DNA of 52,663 nucleotides, from positions 1 through 52,663 of the forward strand of contig CAMDLP010000018.1 in assembly GCA_945901795.1 (NCBI GenBank). Reading direction: 5' to 3'. Positions 16,634-26,196 of this stretch are shown in pieces. Numbering within the stretch: the first letter of the stretch is position 1; each line of letters starts with the position of its first letter. Both the position numbers and the translations under genes were made by a program. The notes below the pieces were generated by a model. The model saw only the letters and a list, made by a program, of their open reading frames with translations. It ran no database searches and was not told where the DNA came from. This stretch comes from Akkermansia muciniphila (GTDB taxonomy: Bacteria; Verrucomicrobiota; Verrucomicrobiia; Verrucomicrobiales; Akkermansiaceae).

Positions 16634-17557
16634 ATGAATTGGAAATTTCAAAGCGTGGCGGTGGTCGGCTCGGGAGCCATCGGGCTGTATTACGGCGGGC
16701 GGCTGGCGGAGGCGGGGGGAGATGTTAGATTTCTAATGCGTTCGGATTTCGAGGCGATTTCACGGGGCGGATTGAAGGTGGAGAGCGTGCATGGAAATTT
16801 CGAGTTGCCGCGGGTGCAGGCCTTCCGGACGCCGGGGGAAATTGGGCCGGTGGATCTGGTGATCGTGGCGTGGAAGGCGACGGCGAACCATCTGCTCGCC
16901 TCGGTTTTGCCGCCGCTGTTGCATGCGGGGACGCAGGTGCTGACGCTTCAGAACGGCTTGGGAAATTGCGAGGCACTGGCGGAAATCGTCGGTCCGCAGC
17001 GGGTGCTCGGCGGGCTGTGCTTCGTCTGTATCAACCGGATTTCTCCCGGCTTGGTGAATCACTCGGCGGGCGGGAGGATGACGATCGGTGAATTTCTGCC
17101 CGATGGAGGCGGCCGCGTCGGCGAGCTGGAGCGGCGTTTCAAGTCGGCGAAGATCCAAGCGGTCGCCGTCGAAAACCTGGAGAAATCGCAGTGGGAGAAA
17201 CTCGTCTGGAACATCCCGTTCAACGGGCTTTCCGTGGCGGAAGGCGGGGTGACCACCGACGTTTTGCTCGCCACGCGGGACAAGGAAAACGAGCTGCGCG
17301 CGCTGATGGTCGAGGTGATCGCCGCCGCCCGCGCGCAGGGGCTGGACCTCAGCGACGAGCTCATCGACTTCAACATCGAGCGGACCCGGCCGATGGGACC
17401 TTACCGGACGTCGAGCATGATTGATTTCGTGACAGGCCGGGAAGTCGAGGTCGCGCCGATCTGGGAGGAGCCGCTGCGGCGGGCGCGGGCGGCGGGAGTG
17501 GAGATGCGGCGCACGGCGGAGCTGCTGCGGTGGATTCGCGAGCGGTTGGCGAAGTGA
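16634..17557 (+). CDS. panE: ketopantoate reductase family protein (PanE/ApbA)
   Basis: 307 residues. The N-terminal Rossmann domain has GSGAIGLYYGGRL. The middle part has VAWKATANH and LQNGLGN, and the C-terminal helical domain has EKLVWNIPFNGLS and GRPTEVD-like spacing (FVTGREVEVAPIWEEPL). These are hallmarks of 2-dehydropantoate 2-reductase, which reduces ketopantoate to pantoate for coenzyme A. Because the family contains paralogues with other 2-keto acids, panE is likely but not proven. It is the last monocistronic gene before the large coupled operon, with 136 bp between. Confidence 0.85.
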   Translation: MNWKFQSVAVVGSGAIGLYYGGRLAEAGGDVRFLMRSDFEAISRGGLKVESVHGNFELPRVQAFRTPGEIGPVDLVIVAWKATANHLLASVLPPLLHAGTQVLTLQNGLGNCEALAEIVGPQRVLGGLCFVCINRISPGLVNHSAGGRMTIGEFLPDGGGRVGELERRFKSAKIQAVAVENLEKSQWEKLVWNIPFNGLSVAEGGVTTDVLLATRDKENELRALMVEVIAAARAQGLDLSDELIDFNIERTRPMGPYRTSSMIDFVTGREVEVAPIWEEPLRRARAAGVEMRRTAELLRWIRERLAK

Positions 17558-17693
17558 TCTGGAGGGATTTTTCCCGCGAGACAAAGCCCCTTGTGGCGAC
17601 CGCTAAAGTCGGCGAGAATGCGCTGGAACTTCCCGGATTCATTTGGGAGCTTCCGTCATTCGTTGCTGGACCGGGCCGCCGGTCGTTTCCCAT

Positions 17694-20324
17694 ATGGCAT
17701 CATCATTCACTCCTCCCGGCTCCAAAGCCGTCATTCCTGAATCGCTCCGGCTTCAGCTGGACGACTTCCGGCGTCATCTGTGGCGGGTGAAAACCATGGA
17801 GGCCATCGCCGCCGGACTGATCGGGCTGCTGGTTTCGTTCCTGCTGGTTTACGGGCTCGACCGGATTTGGCAGACGCCGGGCTGGGTGCGCTTCGGGATT
17901 CTTGTCGCCGGTATTTCGTTATTCACGGTTTTCGCGCCGTATTGGCTGCACCGCTGGGTCTGGCGGCAGCGGCGGGAAACCCAGCTCGCCCGCTTGATTG
18001 CGCGGCGTTATCCGGGCCTTGGCGATCGTCTGCTAGGCGTCATCGAGCTTCAGGATCAGGAGGGAAATGAGGATACGCTTTCTCCGCGGCTGCGCGAGGC
18101 GGCGATGGAGGCTGTGGCCATCGAGGCGGGAAAGCGCAAGCTCGACGAAGCGCTGCCACCGCAGAGACACCGGCGCTGGGCCTTGGTCGCGCTCTGCCTC
18201 GCGGGGATTTCCGCGGCGGCCTTCACCCTGACCCCGCGCGCCGGTTTGAACGCCCTGCAACGCTGGTTGATGCCGCTTTCAAAAACCGAGCGCTACACGT
18301 TCACCCGGCTGGAAAACCCGCCGGTTTACCGGGCGGTGGCGTTCGGTGAGGCGTTCCAGATCACGCTGCAACTGGCGCGCGATTCCGAGCAGCGCCCGGC
18401 GAAATCCAGCGGTCGCTACGGCCTGCAATCCGCGGTGGAAGCCTCGTTGAGAAAAGACCGGTATGAGTTCATGTTCCCCGGCCAGCAGGACGCCGGCACC
18501 ATCGTTTTCCACGTGGGGGATCTCCGCCACGAGGTCCGGGTGGAGCCGGTGCAGCGCCCCGCCATGGAAGACGCTGCGGCGGTCGTCACCCTGCCGTCCT
18601 ATCTCGGCATTCCGGAAAAAAGGGCCAACCTCAACACCGGCGTTCTGAGCGCGGTCGAGGGTAGTAAAATCCGGATTTCCCTGACGACCACCCGCGCGCT
18701 CGCCACCGCCAGCTTCGGACCGACCCGTTCGCAGACCATCGAGGAGTCGAAGGAGCCTCTATTCGCATACGTCCCGCTAGGCGGGCCGCTTGAAATTTCC
18801 GGCCCGGTCGCCAGCACGCCGGTCATCGAAATCGGCGCGATTTCGTTCGAGATTCCGTTCGCATGGACCGATAAGCTCGGACTTGCGGGTGAGTCCGGCT
18901 ACCGCTTGCGGGTCGATGCGATCCGCGATGCGGCGCCGACCTGTTACTTGCAGGGGATCGACCGCCAGAAGGTGATGCTGCCCGAGGAGACGGTCGATTT
19001 CGAGGTGCTGGCCGAGGATGATTTCGGAGTGAAACAAACAGGGATCGAGTGGTCCGGCCAATTCACTCGGCCCACCAGCGAGGCACCGGCGAAGGGCGAG
19101 CTGAAACTCGGCGACGGCTCGCCGGAAGAGCGGCGGATCGCCAAGGCCGCGTCGTTCTCACCCGCCGCCTTCGGCATCGCGCCGCAGAAGATCACCCTCC
19201 GCGGCTACAGCGAGGATCATTTCCCCGGGCGTGGCCGCGTTTATTCCGAGCCGGTCATCCTTTACGTGCTGACCCGTGACGAGCACGCGCAGATGTTGAA
19301 GAGCAAATTTGATCGGACGATCACCGAGTTCGAGGATCTCGCCCGGCGCGAGTTGGAGCTGCTGGATGAAAACCAGCGGCTCGAACGCCTGAGCGGCGAG
19401 GAACTCCAGAAAGAGTCTAACGAAAAACGTCTCGAAGCCCAGGAACAAGCGGAAGCCGAGAGCGAGCGGCGGATGAAGGACCTCACCGAGCGGATGGAAA
19501 ATCTGATGAAGGACGCCGCCCGCAACGGCGACATCCAGAAGGAAACGCTCAAGAAAATGGCGGAGTCGCTTAAGTCGATGCAGGAACTTTCCCAACAGGA
19601 TTTGCCGAAGGTGAAGGACAAACTCGGCGACTCGCAGGAGCAGTCAAACACGCCGGAAAAGGCGCAAAAAGACGTGGCCAAGGCCGTGGAGGAACAGAAA
19701 AAAGCCGTCGAGAAAATGCAGCAAGCCATCGCCAAGGCGAACGACGCGAACCGCCAGTTTGAAGCGGGCACCTTCGTCAACCGCTTGAAAAAGGCCGCCG
19801 GCGAGCAAAACGGAATCGCTGGCACGCTCATCGATGCCTACGAGCGGATTCTCGGAGTCAAGGCCTCGAAACTCGATCCCTCCGACCTGCGCCGCCTGAA
19901 TGAATCGATCAGCCAGCAGGCGAAAACCGCTTCGGACGTGCGCTGGCTGCAGGAAGACCTCGGCAGTTATTTCGCCCGCACCAAGACGGATTCCTTCAAG
20001 CAGATCCTGGATGAAATGAAGTCGTCGCAGATCGACAGCGGCTTGGAGGAGATCCGCACGATTCTAGGCTCCAACCATTCCTTCATCGCCACCGAGCAGT
20101 CGAAAAAATGGGCTGACAAACTCACCAAATGGGCGAAGAAGCTCGAAGGTGATCAAGAAAAAGATGGCGGTGGCGGCGGCGGTGGTGGCGGCCAGAGCCC
20201 CGAGGACGAGGACTTCGAGTTCATGCTGCGGGTGATGAAACTCGTCCAACAGGAACAAGACCTGCGCGCCCAAACCCGCGCGCTCGAACAATTCCGCCGC
20301 GGCAACCCACCACCCGAATCATGA
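17694..20324 (+). CDS. DUF4175-like membrane and coiled-coil protein
   Basis: 876 residues from ATG 17694. Two transmembrane helices lie near residues 36-56 (AIAAGLIGLLVSFLLVYGL) and 66-86, and a third near 160-180 (ALVALCLAGISAAAF). A periplasmic beta-rich stretch of about 340 residues follows. From about 530 to 720 the chain is a highly charged coiled coil (QRLERLSGEELQKESNEKR), then more helices, a run of ten glycines at about 823-833 and a helical tail. The layout resembles DUF4175-type proteins found in alpha/delta-proteobacteria and PVC bacteria, usually near MoxR/VWA genes. None of those is seen here. Its last four bases overlap the next start (ATGA), making it the head of a six-gene coupled operon. 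Confidence 0.75.
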   Translation: MASSFTPPGSKAVIPESLRLQLDDFRRHLWRVKTMEAIAAGLIGLLVSFLLVYGLDRIWQTPGWVRFGILVAGISLFTVFAPYWLHRWVWRQRRETQLARLIARRYPGLGDRLLGVIELQDQEGNEDTLSPRLREAAMEAVAIEAGKRKLDEALPPQRHRRWALVALCLAGISAAAFTLTPRAGLNALQRWLMPLSKTERYTFTRLENPPVYRAVAFGEAFQITLQLARDSEQRPAKSSGRYGLQSAVEASLRKDRYEFMFPGQQDAGTIVFHVGDLRHEVRVEPVQRPAMEDAAAVVTLPSYLGIPEKRANLNTGVLSAVEGSKIRISLTTTRALATASFGPTRSQTIEESKEPLFAYVPLGGPLEISGPVASTPVIEIGAISFEIPFAWTDKLGLAGESGYRLRVDAIRDAAPTCYLQGIDRQKVMLPEETVDFEVLAEDDFGVKQTGIEWSGQFTRPTSEAPAKGELKLGDGSPEERRIAKAASFSPAAFGIAPQKITLRGYSEDHFPGRGRVYSEPVILYVLTRDEHAQMLKSKFDRTITEFEDLARRELELLDENQRLERLSGEELQKESNEKRLEAQEQAEAESERRMKDLTERMENLMKDAARNGDIQKETLKKMAESLKSMQELSQQDLPKVKDKLGDSQEQSNTPEKAQKDVAKAVEEQKKAVEKMQQAIAKANDANRQFEAGTFVNRLKKAAGEQNGIAGTLIDAYERILGVKASKLDPSDLRRLNESISQQAKTASDVRWLQEDLGSYFARTKTDSFKQILDEMKSSQIDSGLEEIRTILGSNHSFIATEQSKKWADKLTKWAKKLEGDQEKDGGGGGGGGGQSPEDEDFEFMLRVMKLVQQEQDLRAQTRALEQFRRGNPPPES

Positions 20325-20941
20325 ACCGCCTCATTCCAACCATCGGTATCCTGTTTCTTGTCCCGCTGGCCGTTTCCGCCGACGAGCAGGCGCAGGCCAA
20401 GCACCGCGAGGGCTCCAGCAAGGTGGCGGACCGGCAGGACGAGCTTTCCGCCGACGTCCAGCAGCTCGCCATCGAGCAAACCGTGCCGAAGGTCATCGAG
20501 CTGCTCAACGAAGTGGAAAAGATCATGGACGAGGCGACCGACCAGCTCGCGGAATCTAACACCGGCGGCACCACGCTTGCGGCGCAAACCGAGGTGATCG
20601 AAAAAATCCACGAGGCGGCCAAGGAGAAGCAGAAGCAGCAGGGCAGCGGCCAGTCCGGCAGCGCGATGATGGACATGATGGAGCGCATGATGGGCAAAAC
20701 TCCCGACGCCGATAAAGACGGCAAGGGTAAAGGAAAGGGTGACAAACCCGGCGCCAAGGGCGGCGAAGGCATGACCGGCTTGTCCGATGCTGCTAACGAA
20801 GCGGGCGGCGGCGAAACCGGCGGTAAAAGCGAGGCCCGCCGGGTGCCCAAAGCCAGCGGCGGCGCGGGACGCGTGCTGCCCGAGGAATTTAGCAAGGCGC
20901 TCGACGCCTACAACCGGGGAGCGGAGCAAAAGACCAAGTGA
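20321..20941 (+). CDS. small exported helical/low-complexity protein
   Basis: 206 residues. The signal peptide is MNRLIPTIGILFLVPLAVSA. The first 100 mature residues form an acidic helix pair (LLNEVEKIMDEATDQLAESN), followed by a Met-rich stretch (SAMMDMMERMMGK) and a Lys/Gly/Asp-rich disordered region. The end (VLPEEFSKALDAYNRGAEQK) is again helical and may be a docking motif. Both ends are coupled by overlaps (ATGA at 20321, GTGA at 20938). I do not recognise a family. It could be the partner of the coiled coil encoded just upstream, which is similarly charged. Confidence 0.75.
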   Translation: MNRLIPTIGILFLVPLAVSADEQAQAKHREGSSKVADRQDELSADVQQLAIEQTVPKVIELLNEVEKIMDEATDQLAESNTGGTTLAAQTEVIEKIHEAAKEKQKQQGSGQSGSAMMDMMERMMGKTPDADKDGKGKGKGDKPGAKGGEGMTGLSDAANEAGGGETGGKSEARRVPKASGGAGRVLPEEFSKALDAYNRGAEQKTK

Positions 20942-21951
20942 AAACCATGATGATGAATCACCTTTTCGTCAGAATGATCGCGTTGCTCGCGGTCTGCGGG
21001 CTTGCCTCGGTCGCACGCTCGCAGGATCTGCCGGTCCGCCAGGATGACTCTGTTCCGGCGCAGGCGGAATTGATCTACGAGCGGGGATTGCAATACCTGG
21101 CCAAATCCCAGAACGAAAAAGGCAGTTGGAATGACAGCGGCGGCAGCGAGCCGGGTGTCGTCGGCTTGTGTGTGGCGGCCTTTCTGGCCCACGGCGAGGA
21201 TCCTAACAACGGCCCTTATTCCAAGAACATCCGCGCGGGCGTTGACTTCATCCTTTCCCAACAGAATGAGAAGAACGGCTACATCGGCTCCAGCATGTAT
21301 AACCATGCGTTCGCCACCAAGGCCCTCGCGGAATCCTACGGAATGCTCGACAACCCGAAGATCGCCCCGGCGCTTGAGAAAGCGGTCGAGCTGATCGTCA
21401 GTTCGCAGAAAAAAAACCGCTTCGGGGCGTGGCGCTACACTCCGGAAAGCCGCGACGCGGACACCACGGTGACCGGCTGCCAGATGGTCACCCTGTTCGC
21501 CGCGCGCAACGCCGGCGTCGCGGTGCCTGACGAGGCGATCAAGAAGGGCCTCGCCTATCTCGCGTCCTGCCGCAGCCGGGACGGCGATTACGGCTACACC
21601 TCGGCCTCGGGCGGCAAGCCCACGCTGACAGCCATTGGCTTGCTCTGCCTTTCGCTGGCCAAGGAGCGGGATTCGAAAGGCTATCAGGCGAGTCTGGCCT
21701 ATCTGCAGAAGAATATCGATTACCGGGATCGCTTCTATCCGTTCTATTTCGAGTATTACATGTCGCAGGCGTTGTTTCACGCGGATGAGGCGACGTGGAA
21801 GGAATGGAACGTCCGCAACATCCGTTATCTATCCACCATCCAGTCGTCGGACGGGTCGCTCCCCGGAAACCAAGGGACATCTTTCAACACGGCCGGCGCG
21901 CTCCTGTCGCTGGCGCTGAACTACCGCTTCCTACCCATCTACGAAAAATGA
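20938..21951 (+). CDS. exported prenyltransferase/squalene-oxidase repeat (alpha-toroid) protein
   Basis: 337 residues if started at GTG 20938, which overlaps the upstream stop. ATGs at 20947-20953 are alternatives. A signal peptide follows (FVRMIALLAVCGLASVARS). The mature chain has repeated helical pairs with the turn motif typical of terpenoid-cyclase-like toroids: QNEKGSWND, QNEKNGYIG, KNRFGAWRY, RDGDYGYT, SSDGSLPG. The DxDD-type acid motif of true squalene-hopene cyclases is not seen, so it is probably not a cyclase. In planctomycetes and verrucomicrobia such exported toroids often sit with VWA/MoxR-type gene clusters. Here it links the coiled-coil genes to the three barrel/jelly-roll paralogues. 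Confidence 0.82.
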   Translation: MKTMMMNHLFVRMIALLAVCGLASVARSQDLPVRQDDSVPAQAELIYERGLQYLAKSQNEKGSWNDSGGSEPGVVGLCVAAFLAHGEDPNNGPYSKNIRAGVDFILSQQNEKNGYIGSSMYNHAFATKALAESYGMLDNPKIAPALEKAVELIVSSQKKNRFGAWRYTPESRDADTTVTGCQMVTLFAARNAGVAVPDEAIKKGLAYLASCRSRDGDYGYTSASGGKPTLTAIGLLCLSLAKERDSKGYQASLAYLQKNIDYRDRFYPFYFEYYMSQALFHADEATWKEWNVRNIRYLSTIQSSDGSLPGNQGTSFNTAGALLSLALNYRFLPIYEK

Positions 21952-23462
21952 TTCACAAACTCGCGATTTCCTGGATTTCCGGCGTGATGGTTCTGGCTGC
22001 CGCCGAATCACCCGACCTGGTGCGTTTCACCAACGGCGACCAGCTTCACGGCGCGTTCCAAGGTTTCAAGGAAGGAGCCCAAGCCATCTGGCAGAGCGAC
22101 GACGCCGCCGCACCCGTGGATTTCAAGACCGCGAAGATCCGCCATGTCGTCCTCCATGGCGGCAGGCCGTCGAAGTCCCTGACATCGCTTTCCCACGTCG
22201 CGCTGGTGAATGGCGACCGCGTGCCGGGGAAGATCACCGGCATGGACGACGAGGCGATCACTTTGGAAACGCTCTATGCCGGGTCGTTGCGGATTCCCCG
22301 CGACCAGGTGGAGATGTTCGCGCCGAGCCCGTTAGGCGGGCGGATTCATTATCACGGGCCCTTTGTTGAAGATGAATGGCAGATGGCGAACGCCTCCTTT
22401 CCGGACGGCATGCCGCCGGCCTCGGATGAAAAGGACGGCAAGGAAAAGGACCAACCCGGACGCTGGGCTTTTTCCGGCTCCGCCTGGTATTGGCCGGGCA
22501 AGTTTTCCGGCACCGCGCTGCTGCGCGAGAAGGCGATGCCGGACCGCTCGATCCTGCGCTTCGACCTGGCATGGAAAAACCGGCTTTCGATGGCGATCGG
22601 GTTTCATGCCGATTTCGCGAAGACCAAGCCGCTCGATCCGGCGGTCAAGGATCAGGGAGCGCAGCAGGCCCGCGCCCGGGGATTTTCTTCGGGCGACTCC
22701 ACTGTCTTTCCGATGCTGTTCGGTAACAGCTACGTGCTGCAGGTTGTCTCCACCCACCTGATGCTCTTCCGCACCAGCGTGGACGCGGACGGCGGCCCCG
22801 TCGTCGAGCGGGTGCAAATCAACGGCAACTCGATCCGGTTAGGCGACAGCGGCAAGGCGCAGATCGAAATCCGCAGCAACCGCCTGAGCGGGCAGATCTC
22901 GCTGTTCATCAATGACGAGTTCATCGTCAGTTGGAGCGAGGGCGGGACGACTCCGGAAGACCAGGCCCGATATGCCGGGAAGGGTGGCGGCTTCGGGTTT
23001 GTGGTGCAGAACGAGGATTCTCCGGTGAGGATTTCCGACGTCATGGTCGCGGAGTGGAACGGGATGCCGGACTCGGCGCGCAGTCTGCAGACGGACGAGC
23101 AGGACATCGTTCTGCTAGCCAACGGCACCGACCGTTTTTCTGGAAAGGTGGGATCCCTCAAGGACGGGAAAATCCACCTTCAGGGGAAATACGGCCAGTT
23201 TCTGTTTGAAATCGACGACATCGCCGAGATCCGTTTCGCCCGCGGCCGGCTGGCCAAGGAGACCGATCTGGCCTCGGATTCGCTGACCGTCCGGCTCAGT
23301 CCGCTCGGCCGGATTTCCGGTCGTCCTCTCGCGGGAAGCGCTTCCTCGATCCGGATCCTCAATCCGGTCTGCGGTGAAATGAACCTCAACCTGGAATCCG
23401 CAGTCATGCTGGATTTCAAACCATCCAACAACGTTATTGATGACTGGGACGCGGAATTCTAA
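21948..23462 (+). CDS. exported barrel-repeat/jelly-roll paralogue 1
   Basis: 504 residues, starting in an ATGA overlap, with a signal peptide (MIHKLAISWISGVMVLAAAE). Residues about 24-70 (VRFTNGDQLHGAFQGF) and 82-128 (VALVNGDRVPGKITGM) are two copies of a small beta pattern of the form 'xNGDxhxGxh'. HYHGPF then marks the start of a domain of about 240 residues with jelly-roll-like strands (QIEIRSNRLSGQISLFINDE; ISDVMVAEWNG). Two further barrel-like repeats follow at about 386-433 (LLANGTDRFSGKVGSL) and 445-495. The Sm/SH3-like and LamG/DUF1080-like folds are my inference. Its 3' end overlaps the next gene by 23 bp. Function unknown; probably periplasmic or surface-exposed. Confidence 0.75.
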   Translation: MIHKLAISWISGVMVLAAAESPDLVRFTNGDQLHGAFQGFKEGAQAIWQSDDAAAPVDFKTAKIRHVVLHGGRPSKSLTSLSHVALVNGDRVPGKITGMDDEAITLETLYAGSLRIPRDQVEMFAPSPLGGRIHYHGPFVEDEWQMANASFPDGMPPASDEKDGKEKDQPGRWAFSGSAWYWPGKFSGTALLREKAMPDRSILRFDLAWKNRLSMAIGFHADFAKTKPLDPAVKDQGAQQARARGFSSGDSTVFPMLFGNSYVLQVVSTHLMLFRTSVDADGGPVVERVQINGNSIRLGDSGKAQIEIRSNRLSGQISLFINDEFIVSWSEGGTTPEDQARYAGKGGGFGFVVQNEDSPVRISDVMVAEWNGMPDSARSLQTDEQDIVLLANGTDRFSGKVGSLKDGKIHLQGKYGQFLFEIDDIAEIRFARGRLAKETDLASDSLTVRLSPLGRISGRPLAGSASSIRILNPVCGEMNLNLESAVMLDFKPSNNVIDDWDAEF

Positions 23463-24795
23463 CTTCAGAACATGGCTTGGCCTCCTGATCGCCTGCGGTG
23501 CCCCCGGCGTGCTCCGCGCCGACAGCCTGGTCCTCGCGGATGACGCGCGCCTCACCGGCACGGTCCGCTCGATCAACGAGGCGGGCGTGGTCGAGTTGAC
23601 GACGGTGCTCTCCCCGGAGCCGGTGCTGCTCAAGGCTGATGCGGTCGAGAAGGTCGAATTCAGCGCACCGGCATCGGCGCCTGCCGCGGCGGGCACCTTG
23701 ATCGAACTGGCCAACGGCGATCTCCTTCCGGCGGCCATCGAGAGTCTGGATGACAAGAACCTCAACGTGGTCACGGCGGATGCGGGGCGCTTGCGCATTC
23801 CCCGAGCGGCTTTGAAAGCGCTGCAGGTCGGCGTGCGCGAACAGAAAGTCATCTATCGCGGCCCGAAGAATTCCGAGGAGTGGGGCGCGTATGCGGAGCA
23901 GGCGAAAATCTGGCAGTTTGCTAACAACGCGCTCACCGCCAACGGCCCGTCCCAGTCGGCCAGGGAGTTCGCGGCTCCGCTGCAGTTCGTCCTCAAGTTC
24001 AGCTTGAAGTGGCAGGCCAATCCGATGTTCAAGATCTACTTCGCGGATCCGCTGACGCCCAAGGTGGAACTGGTGGACCGCTATTTCATGCAATACGGCA
24101 GCGCGGGCCTGGAGATCAAACGTGAATCCAGCAAGGGCAAGCACTATCATACGGTGATCCAGTTGCCGCGCAGCCCGGATCAATTTCCCGCCAACGAGCT
24201 TGCGGTGGAAATCCGGGTGGATCGCAAGACCTCGCGGATTCACCTGCTTCTCAATGGCGAGCCCGAGGGTGCCGGAGTCGATCCGGCCGGCGCCGCGCCG
24301 CAGGGCAACGGAGTGGTCATCACGAGCAACGCGCCGTCCGGGTCCGTTCAGGAAATCCGCGGGATCGAGATTCTCGAGCTCGACAACGTCGGGACACGCC
24401 ATCGCTCCGAAGAGCGCGGCGACGCCAAGACTGATAGTTTGATCAGCCGCGACGAGGATCGCTGGGGCGGACGCTTGATCGGCATTCGCAAGGGGCCGGA
24501 AGGAGCGGTTTTTTCATTCAAGAGCGATTTTCAGGAGGAGCCGCTGGACCTTCCGGAGGCCGATGTTTCGACGGTGTTTTTCGCCAAGCCGGCGCAAACC
24601 GATGCTCCGGCGCCGGCCCATCAGTTCGCCCTGCGCCTCCGTGGTGAAGGTTCCCTCCGCGTGTCTTCCTGCGCGTTCTCCGCCGACGAGGTCACCGCGG
24701 TGCATCCGCTGCTCGGCCCGTTGAAGATCCGCCGGGTGGGGGTCTCCGGCCTGGAGCGTCTGGATTCCAAACCCGAAGTAAAATCAAAGGAATGA
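23440..24795 (+). CDS. exported barrel-repeat/jelly-roll paralogue 2
   Basis: 451 residues from ATG 23440 (TTG 23437 is also in frame), overlapping the previous gene. A signal-like segment (TWLGLLIACGAPGVLRADS) leads to the same order as its neighbours. Two barrel-like repeats lie at about 28-75 (LVLADDARLTGTVRSI) and 87-132 (IELANGDLLPAAIESL). Then comes VIYRGP, the jelly-roll-like region at about 145-330 with FKIYFADP, and two weaker repeats at about 331 and 393 (ALRLRGEGSLRVSSC). It is the most diverged of the three: the second NGD repeat has lost the usual glycine, and the jelly-roll is shorter. The stop overlaps the third paralogue (ATGA at 24792). Confidence 0.73.
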   Translation: MTGTRNSNFRTWLGLLIACGAPGVLRADSLVLADDARLTGTVRSINEAGVVELTTVLSPEPVLLKADAVEKVEFSAPASAPAAAGTLIELANGDLLPAAIESLDDKNLNVVTADAGRLRIPRAALKALQVGVREQKVIYRGPKNSEEWGAYAEQAKIWQFANNALTANGPSQSAREFAAPLQFVLKFSLKWQANPMFKIYFADPLTPKVELVDRYFMQYGSAGLEIKRESSKGKHYHTVIQLPRSPDQFPANELAVEIRVDRKTSRIHLLLNGEPEGAGVDPAGAAPQGNGVVITSNAPSGSVQEIRGIEILELDNVGTRHRSEERGDAKTDSLISRDEDRWGGRLIGIRKGPEGAVFSFKSDFQEEPLDLPEADVSTVFFAKPAQTDAPAPAHQFALRLRGEGSLRVSSCAFSADEVTAVHPLLGPLKIRRVGVSGLERLDSKPEVKSKE

Positions 24796-26186
24796 AACTC
24801 GTCCTGCCATCCGCGGTTTTCGCCGCCGCTTTGACGCTCGCTTCCACCGCCGACGAGGTGAAATCGACCGTGCGGTTTTCCAACAACGACCGGCTGTCCG
24901 GCAGCATGGAGTCGCTCTCGACCGAGCGCTTGGTCTGGAAATCCCCGATCCTGGAAAAGTCCACGCCGTTTTTTCTCAAGGATGTTCTTGATCTCACTCT
25001 GGCCGCCGAGCAGCCCGATTCCAAAGCGAGGCATGAGGCGTCTATCACCCTGACCCGCGGCGAGGTGATTCGCGGGCAGCTCGCAGCGGTGAGTGACGAG
25101 GTCGTCGAGCTGGACACCTGGTTTGCGGGGCGCATGAAATTCAACCGCCTGAACATCGCCGGGATCAAGATTTCCGAGCGGCCGGATTTCATCTATCGGG
25201 GGCCCACCGGCCTCGATGGCTGGAAGCAATCCGGCGACAAGCCCGCGTGGACTTTTCAGAATTCCCGCTTCCGCTCGGTGGCTGCCGGAAGCATCGCGAG
25301 AAACGTGGATTTGCCCGACGAGTGCGCGATTGCTTTCGATGCCGCTTGGCGTGGCTCGTTCGCTCTGAAGCTGGTATTCTTCTCGGATGATTTGGCGAGC
25401 GACCATCCCGCGAGCGGCTACGAACTGGCGATCCAGTCGCGCTCGGTGTATCTGCGGAGCTGCAAGACGCAGAAGTTTCTCGGTCACACGGCGAGCGCCG
25501 TGACGCTTCAGGAAAACGAAAAGGCGCACATCGAGGTGCGTGCCAGTTTGAAATCGGGTAAGATCTGCCTGTTTCTGGACGGTGAAATCATCGATGTCTG
25601 GACGGATCCCGACGTGGTCCGCAACGAGGTGGGGCGGGGGATTCATTTCATCACGCAGAACGAGTCGCCGGTGCAAATTTCCGGCATCGAGATCAGCGCG
25701 TGGGATGGCGAGGTGGACAAGCTTCCCAATCTCCAGGCCATGGGCGGATTTCGCCAGTTCGGAATCCAGGGTCTGATGGAAGAGGAGGACGAACCGGAGT
25801 CCGTGCCCGAGGAAAAGACGAACAAGCGGCGGGTGGAGTTGCGCAACGGTGACAGCATCGACGGCGAGGTCGTGTCCATCAGCGATGGCATGATCACCTT
25901 GAAGACTCCGTTCCGCGAGGTGAGGTTGCCGGTCGAGGCGCTCCGCTCGGTCGCCCTGAAACCGGCGGATTTGGAAACCTCCAAGCGCGAGAACGGCGAT
26001 GTCAGGGCATGGTTTTCCGACGGCTCGTGGATCGTCTTCCGGCTCGAAGGCGTGGGCGAGGGGACTCTGACCGGCTATAACCAGAGTTTCGGAACCGTGG
26101 TTTTCAAGATGGCGGCCTTCAATCGTATCGAGTTCAATATCTACGACCCGGAGTTCGAAGACCTCCGGATGGCGAGCGGTTGGTGA
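24792..26186 (+). CDS. exported barrel-repeat/jelly-roll paralogue 3
   Basis: 464 residues with signal peptide [20 protein letters not shown]. The repeats are at about 25-70 ([16 protein letters not shown]) and 82-128 ([16 protein letters not shown]). FIYRGP follows, then the jelly-roll-like region at about 140-325 ([39 protein letters not shown]). An acidic linker ([14 protein letters not shown]) comes next, then repeats at about 346-390 ([16 protein letters not shown]) and 404-455. The shared motifs ('(I/F)YRGP', 'NE/QNxSPVxISxIxxxxWxG') make common descent with the two upstream genes likely. It is the last gene of the coupled operon: a palindromic operator begins 10 bp after its stop. Confidence 0.75.
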   Translation: MKLVLPSAVFAAALTLASTADEVKSTVRFSNNDRLSGSMESLSTERLVWKSPILEKSTPFFLKDVLDLTLAAEQPDSKARHEASITLTRGEVIRGQLAAVSDEVVELDTWFAGRMKFNRLNIAGIKISERPDFIYRGPTGLDGWKQSGDKPAWTFQNSRFRSVAAGSIARNVDLPDECAIAFDAAWRGSFALKLVFFSDDLASDHPASGYELAIQSRSVYLRSCKTQKFLGHTASAVTLQENEKAHIEVRASLKSGKICLFLDGEIIDVWTDPDVVRNEVGRGIHFITQNESPVQISGIEISAWDGEVDKLPNLQAMGGFRQFGIQGLMEEEDEPESVPEEKTNKRRVELRNGDSIDGEVVSISDGMITLKTPFREVRLPVEALRSVALKPADLETSKRENGDVRAWFSDGSWIVFRLEGVGEGTLTGYNQSFGTVVFKMAAFNRIEFNIYDPEFEDLRMASGW

Positions 26187-26196
26187 ATTCCGGGGG

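Noticed and set aside
20938-21951. squalene-hopene cyclase
   Set aside because: It has toroid repeats but is half the usual length, is exported and lacks the DxDD acid motif.
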